Assembly: GCF_014193655.1 (NCBI RefSeq)
Contig: NZ_JACHZQ010000009.1
Location: 248,001 to 312,000 of the forward strand
Reading direction: 5' to 3'
Source: Rhizobium sp. BK313
Lineage (GTDB): Bacteria; Pseudomonadota; Alphaproteobacteria; Rhizobiales; Rhizobiaceae
DNA: 64,000 bases
In this document: in pieces, positions 1-8,721 of the stretch
Layout: each line of letters opens with the position of its first letter
How positions within the stretch are numbered: position 1 is the first letter of the stretch
Notes under the pieces: model-generated
What the model saw: the letters and a program-made list of their open reading frames with translations, nothing else
Database searches by the model: none
Told to the model about the DNA's origin: nothing
Position numbers and translations under genes: made by a program

Positions 1-77
1 TTCTTGAACATTTCCGCGGCTTCACATGGAACAGTGAGGATTGCAGCTGCTAGGATAGTCTGAACGAATAGTTGCAT
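1..77 (-). CDS. 5' end of a secreted protein (partial)
   Basis: The minus strand opens with ATG at 75-77 behind a good ribosome binding site (AGGAGA, about 6 bases upstream) and stays open to the window edge. The 25 visible codons start MQLFVQTILAAAIL and continue to an Ala-rich stretch, which has the shape of a Sec signal peptide with a likely cleavage site near CEAAE. The mature protein lies outside the window, so its function cannot be stated. The start and export signal are reasonably clear; identity is unknown. Confidence 0.5.
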   Translation of the reverse strand, partial: MQLFVQTILAAAILTVPCEAAEMFK

Positions 78-460
78 GATCTTCTCCTGTGCTCTGCTTT
101 GAGTGAAAATGGCGCGACGATATGTCACGCACCAAAACTTTAACATATTTAGGCCAGTACAACCCCTTGTTTGTTGTTGCGGCTCTCTCGAACCGATCCC
201 AGGCCATGCTGACAAGCAGATTGCTGCCATCCCTTTGGACGTTCATCGCGCCCGCCGACTATGTCTTTGTGGCGTGTACGAAGCGATCTGTTTCGGATTC
301 AATGGGCTTTTGGCGTCTTCGGATTAGTGAAGGAGGAGGACGGTTCCAAAGTGGCCTGGAGCGGCCGTTGGGCGATCCGTGTCAATGAAGATCCGGCCGA
401 CCTCCTCTGTCACATCGACGAAGTGGAAGGGCCGCGGCAAGTGACGAAAGAGCCGACGAG
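78..460. other. Intergenic stretch, no convincing gene
   Basis: Open frames here are short, overlap in several phases and lack ribosome binding sites or recognisable motifs. It holds the promoter side of the partial secreted gene on the left and the 3' flank of the LacI-type regulator on the right. Nothing else was recognised. Confidence 0.5.
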
Positions 461-1483
461 TCAGTTTCCCGCTGGCATATTATACGGCGTGATAATTTCC
501 ACTGCGGACAGCACGGCCGGCGCGACGCGTCCTTTCACCAGACCGCTCATAATTACTCGAAATGCCGAACGCGCGTCTGTTCGCAGGTCGTGATGCAGCA
601 CAAAATCGATCTTATTCGCGGCGAGCAGTGCACGATTGTCGGCATCGAGATCATGCGCGACAAAAATGCGGATCTGCCTACCGGCCTCCTCGAAGGCAGC
701 GAGCACGGCTCTGTTTCCGCCGCCAATGGAATAGACCGCGTTGATCGCCGCATCCGCCGCTATGGCGCGAGTGGCAAGGATCCCCGTGGCGGCGTCGGCG
801 CCATGGCCCTCGCTGATCTCGGTCACGCCGATCTGCGGATAGCGCTCGCGAAGGACGCGGCGAAAACCGATCTCCCGTTCCTCCTCGCCGCGGAAGCGGC
901 CGCTCGACAGGGTCACGAGGACCCTGGCCGAGGCACCGTCAAAGCAATTCCCGACAAGATAGGCCGCTGTCTCGCCGGCGGCGCGGTTGTCGGCGCCTGC
1001 GTAACCTGCTCGGGAAGAATTCGGAAGGTCCGTCACCAAGGTTACGACAGTGATGCCGGCTTTGGTCGCGCGCTCAACCGCAGCCACGATCTCGGGAATA
1101 TCAGGAGCCTTCAGCACAATCCCATGCGTGCCTCGCAGCCGGATACGATCGAGCAGCTGCACCAATTCAACGGGCTTCATGACTTCGGCAAAATGAAAAC
1201 GGCAGCGAAAGACCGTCGGCAGGAAGGTCGCTACTTCTGCTTCGAAGGCGGCACGCACGGCATCGGAAAATCGCTCCGGTGTTTCCATGACGATATCGAT
1301 TGCAAGCGTACGGCCGCTCACCGCGATACTGGCCTGCTGTTTTTCCAGCTCGGCGATCGCCGCCTTCACCCGCATCTCGGTCTGCCGCCGCACGCCCGCC
1401 CGTCCGTTCAGCACCCGGTCGACGGTGGCCGTGCTGAGCCCCGCTTGAAAGGCGATGTCCTTGACGAGAAATGGATGTGACAT
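461..1483 (-). CDS. LacI-family transcriptional regulator
   Basis: A 340-residue repressor-type regulator. The N-terminus (residues about 1-50) is a LacI helix-turn-helix with the segment DIAFQAGLSTATVDRVLNGR, followed by a hinge helix. The rest is a periplasmic-binding-protein-like sugar sensor of normal length for the family. ATG at 1481-1483 was preferred over the longer frame because MSHPFLVKDIA places the HTH at the very N-terminus. It is transcribed divergently from the PhyH-type dioxygenase, so it probably controls the dioxygenase/SDR genes in response to a sugar or cyclitol. The ligand is not predictable from sequence. Confidence 0.88.
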   Translation of the reverse strand: MSHPFLVKDIAFQAGLSTATVDRVLNGRAGVRRQTEMRVKAAIAELEKQQASIAVSGRTLAIDIVMETPERFSDAVRAAFEAEVATFLPTVFRCRFHFAEVMKPVELVQLLDRIRLRGTHGIVLKAPDIPEIVAAVERATKAGITVVTLVTDLPNSSRAGYAGADNRAAGETAAYLVGNCFDGASARVLVTLSSGRFRGEEEREIGFRRVLRERYPQIGVTEISEGHGADAATGILATRAIAADAAINAVYSIGGGNRAVLAAFEEAGRQIRIFVAHDLDADNRALLAANKIDFVLHHDLRTDARSAFRVIMSGLVKGRVAPAVLSAVEIITPYNMPAGN

Positions 1484-1577
1484 GCGGTTCGTTCTGATGG
1501 TTTTTTGATGGATTTGTGATCTATAGCAGGACAACATCTGCCGTATAGTGCCTTCATCAGAGATGGAGGAGCACCTG

Positions 1578-2771
1578 ATGAAATCAGACAATCTTCAAAA
1601 ATTGCGGGCTGACCGTGTCTGGTTGACCGAGGATACCTGCGACCTCGGCGATTTCCGGGCGCTGGCCGAGAAGACCACCTCGCTTTCCGACTATCCGACT
1701 GCCGATCACATCGAGAAAAATGTCCTGGTCTACGACAGCCGCAAGGTTCTGGCTGATATTGTCGATCCTCAAGGTCGCCGCGCCGTGCTCGCTGAAATCT
1801 GTGAAGCCTTCGGGGAAGGCCCAGGCGTCGTCGTCTTCAAACATGCCTACGAGGATCTCTCTGTCATCGACCGCGCCAGCGCGATTTTCGACGACATCAT
1901 AAACGAGCAGCACCGCACGGCCACCGGCGGCGGAGACCACTTCGCCAAGCCGGGCGCCAATGACCGCATCTGGAATTCGCTGGAAAAACATTGCCTCGCC
2001 GATCCCGCAAACTTCGCGGAATATTACGGCAATGGCATTGTCGCGATTGCCAGCGAAGCTTGGCTCGGACCGAACTACCAGATGACGGCGCAGGTGAACC
2101 GCGTCAATCCCGGCGGTGCAGCACAATCCGCCCACCGCGACTATCATCTCGGTTTCCAGTCGTCGAAGGTAATCGAGCAGTTTCCGGCCCATGTGCATAG
2201 GCTTTCGCCGGTTCTGACCTTGCAGGGCGCGGTTGCCCATTGCGACATGCCGCTCGAAAGCGGCCCGACCCTTTTCCTGCCGCACAGCCAGACTTACGTG
2301 CCAGGCTATCTCGCACTGAAGCGCCAGGAATTCCGCGATTACTTTGATCGCAACCATGTTCAGCTTCCGCTCGAAAAAGGCGATGTCGTCTTCTTCAACC
2401 CTGCCCTTTTCCATGCGGCCGGCAACAACCGCTCGGCCGATATCAAGCGCGTGGCAAACCTGTTGCAGGTTTCCTCTGCCTTCGGCCGCGCCATGGAAAC
2501 GGTCAATCGCGAGCGCATTAGCGCCAATCTGTTTCCGGCGCTGAAGGCGTTGAGATCCGCACGCAGGCTCTCCGAGACGGAAGTGTCGAACGCAATCGCC
2601 GCCTGCGCCGAAGGCTATTCCTTCCCCACCAACCTCGACCGCGACCCGCCCATCGGCGGCCTTGCCCCGAAGACGCAGGCTCATTTGATGCATGAGGCAC
2701 TGGAAGGAGGCTGGAGCGACGAAGCTTTCACCAAGGCCCTCGCAGAGCAGGCAGAGAAGAAACTGACCTGA
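1578..2771 (+). CDS. Phytanoyl-CoA dioxygenase (PhyH) family protein
   Basis: A 397-residue Fe(II)/2-oxoglutarate-dependent dioxygenase-like protein. The expected iron ligands are visible: an H-x-D pair in AHRDYHLGF and a distal histidine in NPALFHAAGNNRS, with a basic residue downstream that would bind 2-oxoglutarate. The start at 1578 (MKSDNLQ) follows GGAGG at 1566-1570. It is divergent from the LacI regulator and followed by an SDR dehydrogenase, so a small oxidative catabolic pathway for a sugar-like compound is the likely setting. The substrate is unknown; PhyH proteins act on very diverse molecules. Confidence 0.85.
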   Translation: MKSDNLQKLRADRVWLTEDTCDLGDFRALAEKTTSLSDYPTADHIEKNVLVYDSRKVLADIVDPQGRRAVLAEICEAFGEGPGVVVFKHAYEDLSVIDRASAIFDDIINEQHRTATGGGDHFAKPGANDRIWNSLEKHCLADPANFAEYYGNGIVAIASEAWLGPNYQMTAQVNRVNPGGAAQSAHRDYHLGFQSSKVIEQFPAHVHRLSPVLTLQGAVAHCDMPLESGPTLFLPHSQTYVPGYLALKRQEFRDYFDRNHVQLPLEKGDVVFFNPALFHAAGNNRSADIKRVANLLQVSSAFGRAMETVNRERISANLFPALKALRSARRLSETEVSNAIAACAEGYSFPTNLDRDPPIGGLAPKTQAHLMHEALEGGWSDEAFTKALAEQAEKKLT

Positions 2772-2807
2772 CGGCCGCCAGGAGCACCATTCATCTACCA
2801 GACCAGA

Positions 2808-2828
2808 GCCTCTCGCATCGCGAGGGGC
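2808..2828 (+). terminator. Hairpin between PhyH and SDR genes
   Basis: A 9-bp stem (one G-U pair) with a 3-base loop, GCCTCTCGC / GCGAGGGGC, ends in TT without a longer T-run. It lies 36 bases after the PhyH stop and before the SDR ribosome binding site. It may reduce readthrough or stabilise the upstream message rather than fully terminate. Confidence 0.5.
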
Positions 2829-2869
2829 TTTCCGCACATCACATAAGACCATTTCCGGGAGGAAACCAC

Positions 2870-3691
2870 ATGAGCACAGACCACAGCCGTCTCGACGGCA
2901 AGATCGCGATCGTCACCGGCGGTACACAGGGGCTCGGCGCCACCATCGCCCGCCTCTTTGCCGATCGCGGCGCCAAGGGCATCGTCATCTGCGGTCGCAA
3001 CGAGGCGAAGGGCAAGGCCAAGGCGGAGGAAATCTCGGCCGCCACAGGCACCGAGGTCGTCTACGTCAAAGCCGATCTCGGCAAGGTGGAGGATGCGCGC
3101 AATGTCGTGCATGTCTGCGACGAGACCTTCGGTCGCGTCGATGCGCTGGTGAATGCCGCTGCCATCACCGATCGCGGCACCATTCTGGACACCAGCCCCG
3201 AGCTTTTCGACGCCATGTTCGCCGTCAATGTCCGGGCGCCGTTCTTCCTAATGCAGGAAACCGTCAAGATCATGCGGCGCGAGAAGATCGAAGGCACCAT
3301 CGTCAACATCGGCTCGATGTCGGCCAAGGCCGGCCAACCTTTCATCGCTGCCTATTGCGCCTCCAAGGGCGCGCTGGAAACACTGACGAAAAACACCGCC
3401 TACGCGTTGCTGCGCAACCGTATCCGCGTCAACGGCCTCAACATCGGCTGGATGGCCTCCGAAGGCGAAGACCGGATCCAGAGGGAATATCACGATGCGC
3501 CGGCCGACTGGCTGGAAAAGGCCGCAGCGAGCCAGCCTTTCGGCCGTCTGGTCGACCCGCAAGAGGTGGCCCGCGCCTGCGCCTACCTGTCGTCGGCCGA
3601 ATCCGGTCTCATGACCGGCTCGGTCATTTGTTTCGACCAGTCGGTCTGGGGCGCTTACGACGGATCGCCGCATCCCATAGCGGCGCTCTGA
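2870..3691 (+). CDS. SDR-family oxidoreductase
   Basis: A 273-residue classical short-chain dehydrogenase/reductase. It shows the Rossmann glycine motif TGGTQGLG near residue 16, an NAA-type motif (VNAAAITDRG), catalytic Ser in IGSMSAKAG, and YCASK as the Tyr/Lys pair. The start at 2870 follows GGGAGGA. It sits downstream of the PhyH dioxygenase on the same strand with a hairpin between them, so it is probably co-regulated by the LacI protein. The likely reaction is NAD(P)-dependent oxidation of a sugar or polyol hydroxyl; the substrate is not known. Confidence 0.88.
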   Translation: MSTDHSRLDGKIAIVTGGTQGLGATIARLFADRGAKGIVICGRNEAKGKAKAEEISAATGTEVVYVKADLGKVEDARNVVHVCDETFGRVDALVNAAAITDRGTILDTSPELFDAMFAVNVRAPFFLMQETVKIMRREKIEGTIVNIGSMSAKAGQPFIAAYCASKGALETLTKNTAYALLRNRIRVNGLNIGWMASEGEDRIQREYHDAPADWLEKAAASQPFGRLVDPQEVARACAYLSSAESGLMTGSVICFDQSVWGAYDGSPHPIAAL

Positions 3692-3700
3692 AAAGTTGCG

Positions 3701-3740
3701 AAAACGCATCGGTGCGCGAGAATGCGCGCCGATGCGTTTT
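3701..3740. terminator. Strong rho-independent terminator after the SDR gene
   Basis: An inverted repeat running AAAACGCATCGG...CCGATGCGTTTT with a GC-rich stem of about 16 bp and a 6-base loop. The A-run/T-run flanks make it work on both strands: it ends the SDR transcript and also lies just after the permease remnant on the minus strand. Confidence 0.85.
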
Positions 3741-3754
3741 GAATGTCACGCGCG

Positions 3755-3991
3755 TCAGATCGTCGTGCGGATATGACGTTCGCGTCCATAGAGTGAGACC
3801 AAAACCACAATGATGAAGCCCAGTGCGGCTTGAACGGCAGCGGGCTGCAAGTCGAGCCCGATGAGCAGCGTGTTGATCTCGGTCAGCACCAGCACGCCAG
3901 CAATTGTGCCGAGATAGCTGCCGCGGCCGCCAACCAGCGCCGCACCGCCGACGACGACTGCAGCAATCGTCTGGGAACAGATAGGTGCCAT
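3755..3991 (-). pseudogene. Truncated ribose-type ABC transporter permease (C-terminal remnant)
   Basis: Only about 78 codons remain. They encode the C-terminal end of a BPD_transp_2/RbsC-type permease: the segment AAVVVGGAALVGGRGSYLGT is the family's conserved cytoplasmic loop, followed by two hydrophobic segments and a basic tail. Whole permeases of this family are about 320-340 residues, so roughly three quarters is missing. Upstream sequence (3992-4110) is AT-rich and not recognisable as permease. It may be the last trace of a sugar importer that once went with the LacI/PhyH/SDR genes. Confidence 0.72.
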
Positions 3992-4170
3992 CCTCCTCGG
4001 CAGACATATCTTCTTAGGTGAATACTCTCTTCACATATGGAATATTTTGGCAAGTAGGATGAAAGACCCTTGGCTTCGCTCTCAGGCCGGCAGTATATCG
4101 CTCGGACATCGGTTTGGGCGCTGCTGGAGTGATTGCGCGCAGAGATGTCGGTCGTCATGAGGAGGATGCA

Positions 4171-5265
4171 GTGGATACCCAATTTCTGGTGTTTGTCGGA
4201 ACGCTCAATCGCGAAGCACCTTATTTTCAGGGTGCCCGGGGCGAAGGCTTATCAGCCTATCGTTTCGACGAGGAGACTCTTGTGGTCGAGAAGCTCGCGA
4301 ATGCGCCCGAGATTGAAAATCCGACGTTCCTATCCGTAGCGGCGGGTGGAAACTACATCTATGCGAATTCCGAAGTCTTCGGCTGGAAAGAAGGCCTGGT
4401 CACGGCGTTCCGCTTCGACCGCGACGCCGGCACGCTCACCTATATCAATACGCAGCCGACACTCGGCAGCATCACCGCCCACAACGCTGTGACAAGGGAC
4501 AATCGCAGGCTGCTCCTCGTCAACTATGGCATGGGCTCGGTCGGCCCAGACCAGGCGGTTGTGGTCTACGGGCTTCGCGATGATGGCGGACTGACACCAC
4601 CGCTCGCGAGCGCCGCTAGAACTGGCACCGGGCCAAACACGGATCGCCAGGAGCGCAGCCACGCCCATAGCGTCACCGAAGTCGCCGACAATATCGTCAT
4701 CGTCGCCGACCTCGGAACCGACAGCCTCGCCTCCTACCGGCAGATGGGCGAGGGCGCGCTGGAGCCGCTGACAGAGACGAAAACGACGCCGGGCAGCGGC
4801 CCGCGCCACGTCGCCCTGCACCCGAACGGACGGTTGCTGTTCGTGATGAACGAGCTCGATTCGACCGTTGCAAGTTATGCCATCAACACCGCGGACGGCG
4901 CGCTTACGCCGTGCGATGTTCAGCCGGCCGTTCCCGCGGAAGCTCGGTCGCAGAACCATTGCGCGGATATCCAGATCTCGCCTGATGGGCGCTTCGTTTA
5001 CGGATCCAATCGCGGCCATGACAGCATCGTCGTTTTTGGAGTCGATCCAGAAAATGGCAAGCTTTCGCTCGTGAACTTTTTCCCCTGTGGTGGCGTCACA
5101 CCGCGCAATCTCGCACTGACGCCGTCCGGCCGACATCTGTTCTGCGCGAACCAGAATTCCGACCGCATTTCGATCTTTGAGCGTGATATCGTGACCGGCG
5201 CGCTTACAGATACCGGTCATGCAATTGAGGTCGGCACGCCAATGTGCGTGCGCATCATCCGCTGA
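4171..5265 (+). CDS. Lactonase family (beta-propeller) protein
   Basis: A 364-residue protein of the YbhE/Pgl-type seven-bladed beta-propeller lactonase family, with typical segments SGPRHVALHPNGRLLFVMNE and DGRFVYGSNRGHDSI. Family members include 6-phosphogluconolactonase and carboxy-muconate cyclase-like enzymes; the exact lactone here is unknown. GTG at 4171 was chosen because it follows GAGGAGG with good spacing, while the longer frame begins with unconvincing TTG codons. No signal peptide is evident, so it is probably cytoplasmic. It may hydrolyse a lactone produced by the nearby dehydrogenase. Confidence 0.82.
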   Translation: MDTQFLVFVGTLNREAPYFQGARGEGLSAYRFDEETLVVEKLANAPEIENPTFLSVAAGGNYIYANSEVFGWKEGLVTAFRFDRDAGTLTYINTQPTLGSITAHNAVTRDNRRLLLVNYGMGSVGPDQAVVVYGLRDDGGLTPPLASAARTGTGPNTDRQERSHAHSVTEVADNIVIVADLGTDSLASYRQMGEGALEPLTETKTTPGSGPRHVALHPNGRLLFVMNELDSTVASYAINTADGALTPCDVQPAVPAEARSQNHCADIQISPDGRFVYGSNRGHDSIVVFGVDPENGKLSLVNFFPCGGVTPRNLALTPSGRHLFCANQNSDRISIFERDIVTGALTDTGHAIEVGTPMCVRIIR

Positions 5266-5460
5266 GGCAGATTGGCCGTGCTTCCTTCGGCAGCGCGAGC
5301 GAACGAGAAGTATTCATGACGGGGCCGCAAACCCCACGCCCGCCGCCAGTGCCTCTTGAGCGGCAGGTCGATGCCAAGTCTAATTTGGTCGCGGTTTGAG
5401 TTTTCGTACGGCCAATGGTAAGGCAGCCTAACGAATAGAATCCGAGCCTCGAGAGTTTTC

Positions 5461-6672
5461 TTGAATCCTGTCTGGTCCACTGCCGAACCGAGTTCCCCGG
5501 CCCTGACGGATAGCGCACGCGCCGTCCTGAAGACCATAGCGGTGAACGGCCCGGCCACCCGTCCCCAGCTCAGCGCCCTGCTGCGCTTTTCCAAACCCAC
5601 GATGTCGGCCGCCGTCACCGAACTCGAGCGCTACGGGTTGCTGGCGCCGACGGGCGTGAACCGCGGACAGGTGGGCCGAACCTCGGTTTCCTATGGCCTT
5701 GGCCCCAATGCCGGCTATGTGATCGGCATCGATTGCGGCACCACACAAGTGCATGCGATCGCCCGTGGGCTGGACGGTTCAAAACTCGCGGAAGTCGCCC
5801 ATCCCCTGGATGACAGATCCGGAAAAGACCGTTTCCGGACCATCGAAACCGTGATCGCCGAGCTCCTTCCGGATTGTGCGGGAAAGGCAACGCCCCTGCG
5901 AGCGATCGCAATTGCCTTGCCGAATATAATTTCGCCTTCGATCGAGCGGCTTCCCGGTCGGGACACGTTCATAGCTGTCCTTGAGCGGCTGAAGGATAAC
6001 TATGGCGTTCCCGTCCTGCTCGAGAACAACGTCAACTGTGCTGCCCTCGCGGAATATCACGAGGGGGCTGCAAAACAGCACTCCTTCGCCATCTATATGC
6101 AGATCGGCGTTAAAGTGGGTGTTGGCATCGTACTTGAAGGCAAACTCTTCCGTGGCTTCAGAGGCGCGGCGGGCGAAGTCGGGCATCTGCCATTTCCCTG
6201 GTCCGAACGGGAGCAGCCAAGATGGCAGCATGTCGAAACATATCTCGGCTCGGCAGCATTGCTTGAGCGTGCGGCGCAGGATTGGCCGGCGCACGAAGGA
6301 AATCCGCCGGCAAGCGCCAGTGAACTGTTCGCGCTTGTCGAGCGCTCGGCAACGGCGCGCACGATCGTCGAGAAACATGCAGGCGATATCGGAAATCTGG
6401 CCGCTGCCTGCGTCAGCATCCTCGATCCGCAACTGATCGTGCTGGGCGGGGGCGTGGGCCAGAATGCCATTCTGCTGCCTGGTGTGGAGAAGGCCATCCG
6501 TGATTTATGCTGGCCCGTCGAGGTGGTCGTCAGCCAGTTGTCGAACCAGGCAACCGTGTTGGGCGCGGTACGCCTCGCCATCGACTTTGCAATGGCAAGA
6601 CTACTCGGCGAGGATAGCAAGGCCGCTTTCCTCTATCCCGGCGCGTTGACTGCCGATCTCATCAACATCTGA
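5461..6672 (+). CDS. ROK-family transcriptional regulator
   Basis: A 403-residue protein with an N-terminal winged-helix domain (around TRPQLSALLRFSKPT) and a C-terminal sugar-kinase fold: phosphate loop GIDCGTTQVH, GGGVGQNA near the end. The usual ROK zinc motif (CxCGxxGC) after GH is absent; the region reads GHLPFPWSEREQPRW, so zinc binding is probably lost. The start is a TTG and is uncertain. It ends only 6 bases from the stop of the convergent SIS gene, so it probably controls the 6679-11323 operon in response to its substrate. Confidence 0.82.
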   Translation: MNPVWSTAEPSSPALTDSARAVLKTIAVNGPATRPQLSALLRFSKPTMSAAVTELERYGLLAPTGVNRGQVGRTSVSYGLGPNAGYVIGIDCGTTQVHAIARGLDGSKLAEVAHPLDDRSGKDRFRTIETVIAELLPDCAGKATPLRAIAIALPNIISPSIERLPGRDTFIAVLERLKDNYGVPVLLENNVNCAALAEYHEGAAKQHSFAIYMQIGVKVGVGIVLEGKLFRGFRGAAGEVGHLPFPWSEREQPRWQHVETYLGSAALLERAAQDWPAHEGNPPASASELFALVERSATARTIVEKHAGDIGNLAAACVSILDPQLIVLGGGVGQNAILLPGVEKAIRDLCWPVEVVVSQLSNQATVLGAVRLAIDFAMARLLGEDSKAAFLYPGALTADLINI

Positions 6673-6678
6673 CAGCGC

Positions 6679-7686
6679 TCAAACATCCCGCTTGGTGTCG
6701 GTTTGCCTGTAGCGGAAATTGCAGACCGGGAGCCCGGCGTCTTCCGAAAGCGTGGCGATCAGAAGCTGTGCGGGGATGGCCTGCAGAATGGCGTCGCCAA
6801 TCCCTTTCGAGAAGCCCGGCACATGGATGACGACGAGATTGGCCTCGTCGTCGACATCCGTGCGCGAGGTCACCAGAACCGACGGGATACCGAAGGCGGC
6901 GAGATCTTTCGCCAGCTTGACTTCACGGCCGTCGCCGAACAACAGGACACCGCTGTCCTTATCGTTGGGCTCCATGGGTCCATGCAGAAAGTTTAAGGTA
7001 TCCCAATCCTGCGCGGCGATGCGAGCAGCCTCGCGGATGAGCAGCGCGGCATAGCCCGCGGTACCATAGGCGCAGCCGGCGCCGACGCAATCGATGGATT
7101 TCTTGCCGGACAGGAGCTTTGCGGCCTTGTCTGCCTGCTTGCGTGTCTGATCGAGCGTCGCCGCCGCGCGCACGGAAAGCTCAGGCCAATGCGCACCGGA
7201 CGGCGTGCCGACCTTATCGGCAAGCAGGGCTGCCGTCAGCAACGAACCCAGATAGCTCGTCGTGTTCGGACCGCTGTCAGCTCCGCTATCGGTTGCGATC
7301 ATATGCTTGACGACACGGGAAAGCGGCGTGGCGTCGGCCTTTGCGATGCCGTAGGTGGCGGCCGCAGGCCGCAGTTCCATCGCATGCGCAGGTTCCTCGC
7401 TCCGGCCGGAGGCGGAAAAGGCTATGTAGGCGCTGCCGGCATCAACAGACGCATCATAAAGGTCCGTGCCCGGCAGAGCGAAGGCCCGGATGCCCTGACT
7501 GCGCATCTGCGCGGCGGCCACGACGGCGGCATAGAGGCTGGCACCGATGCCGGCGAGAACGACCGGCCCGCTCTTCAATGGTGCGACATCCAATGCTTCG
7601 AGGCGGCCGGACACGGCTTTGAGGCACGCATCCAGCGCGGCCGGCTGCAGGGTGATCGCTTCACGGTATGGCACTCTGTCTGTCAT
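6679..7686 (-). CDS. SIS-domain sugar isomerase/deglycase-like protein
   Basis: A 335-residue protein with two SIS (sugar isomerase) modules. The first contains LAGIGASLYAA and FSASGRSEEP, matching the phosphosugar-binding Ser/Thr loop. Relatives include glucosamine-6-phosphate deaminase/isomerase (AgaS-type), GlmS C-terminal domains and FrlB-type fructosamine-6-phosphate deglycases. It is the last gene of the minus-strand operon after a kinase and an amino-acid-type ABC importer. It therefore probably acts on the phosphorylated, aminated sugar made by the kinase. Which of these reactions it catalyses cannot be told from the sequence. Confidence 0.8.
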   Translation of the reverse strand: MTDRVPYREAITLQPAALDACLKAVSGRLEALDVAPLKSGPVVLAGIGASLYAAVVAAAQMRSQGIRAFALPGTDLYDASVDAGSAYIAFSASGRSEEPAHAMELRPAAATYGIAKADATPLSRVVKHMIATDSGADSGPNTTSYLGSLLTAALLADKVGTPSGAHWPELSVRAAATLDQTRKQADKAAKLLSGKKSIDCVGAGCAYGTAGYAALLIREAARIAAQDWDTLNFLHGPMEPNDKDSGVLLFGDGREVKLAKDLAAFGIPSVLVTSRTDVDDEANLVVIHVPGFSKGIGDAILQAIPAQLLIATLSEDAGLPVCNFRYRQTDTKRDV

Positions 7687-7718
7687 CGTTACGTCCGTAC
7701 TTGAACCAAAGAGAAAGA

Positions 7719-7741
7719 GGCCGGATGAGGAACCTCCGGCC
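7719..7741 (-). terminator. Intergenic hairpin between binding-protein and SIS genes
   Basis: GGCCGGA and TCCGGCC form a 7-bp stem around a 9-base loop in the 75-base gap between the ABC binding-protein stop and the SIS start. Hairpins after binding-protein genes are common and may protect that segment of mRNA or lower expression downstream. Confidence 0.5.
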
Positions 7742-7761
7742 GTCGTTGCAATTCCCGCGCC

Positions 7762-8655
7762 TTAATCGTCGAGCTTCATGTAATCGGCGAACCGCGCGGC
7801 ATCGTTGATCGTAACCTTGTCGAGCTTGTTTTCGCCGAGACCCCATTTTTCGAAGATCTTGGCGTAGGTGCCGTCGCCGATCATCGACTGCATGGTTGCG
7901 GCAAGCGCGTCGCGCAGTTGCGGGCTTTCCTTGCTGACGAGCATCGCCTGATAACCGACGGCGTATTGGGCGCCACCGACCAGCTCGAGCTTCTTGTTGC
8001 CTTCCGGCTGGTGCTGCAGGCTGTAGGCAGCAACGCCGGTCGTGTCCATCGACAGATCGACACGACCGCTCTGAAGCGCGATCTTGATCTGATCGTTCGA
8101 CGGGAACTGCATGACGTTCAACGGTTTGTCCGCCGGGCAAAGGCCCTTCTGCTTGTCGAGAAGCTCCAGCGGGATCGAGCCCTGCACGGCGCCGGCGTTG
8201 AGACCGCAGGCATCCTTCAGCTTGTGGACGCCCTTCGGGTTGCCATCCAGAACGATGATGCTGGTGCCTTCCAGCATATAGTTCACGACATCGACGATCT
8301 TCTCGCGGTCGGCGAAATCGCCGAAGGCGGACATACCCATGTCGAAGCGGCCCGCCTGGATACCCGGAATGATGCTGGCGAACTGGGCCGGCATGTCAGT
8401 GAACTTCACGCCGAGGCGCGTGCCCATTTCGTCGCGCAGCTCACGCTCCAGGCCAATGATCGTCTTGTTGTCGTCGCCATAGAAATCATAGGGCGGCGTC
8501 TGCGGCTCCGTGCCGACTTTAATCTCGCCTGCCGACTTGATCTTCTCGGGCAGCATGTCGTGCAGCTTCTGGTCCAGGCCGGCGGCCGATGCCGCACTGG
8601 CAGAAAGGATTGCGACAGCCGAAACCATGACCGTCAGATTGAACTTCGCTTTCAT
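7762..8655 (-). CDS. Amino-acid-type ABC transporter substrate-binding protein
   Basis: A 297-residue periplasmic binding protein (solute-binding family 3). It has a Sec signal peptide (MKAKFNLTVMVSAVAILS, cleavage after ASA) and the family pattern of early EIKVGTEPQTPPYDFYG and a later SALGDF-like segment SAFGDFADRE. The start at 8655 is preceded by AAGGGGA. It is co-transcribed with a HisM-like permease and GlnQ-like ATPase. The kinase and SIS enzyme in the operon suggest that the ligand carries both a sugar and an amino or amino-acid group. Confidence 0.88.
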   Translation of the reverse strand: MKAKFNLTVMVSAVAILSASAASAAGLDQKLHDMLPEKIKSAGEIKVGTEPQTPPYDFYGDDNKTIIGLERELRDEMGTRLGVKFTDMPAQFASIIPGIQAGRFDMGMSAFGDFADREKIVDVVNYMLEGTSIIVLDGNPKGVHKLKDACGLNAGAVQGSIPLELLDKQKGLCPADKPLNVMQFPSNDQIKIALQSGRVDLSMDTTGVAAYSLQHQPEGNKKLELVGGAQYAVGYQAMLVSKESPQLRDALAATMQSMIGDGTYAKIFEKWGLGENKLDKVTINDAARFADYMKLDD

Positions 8656-8721
8656 GTCATTCCCCTTTTCTTGATGCACGTGGAGGACGTGCGGCCTTTC
8701 GAGCCAATGCCTGCCGACCGG

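Noticed and set aside
1584..2852. Long minus-strand frame (about 420 codons) over the PhyH gene
   Set aside because: Shadow of the GC-rich plus-strand gene, which has the ribosome binding site and the iron-ligand motifs.
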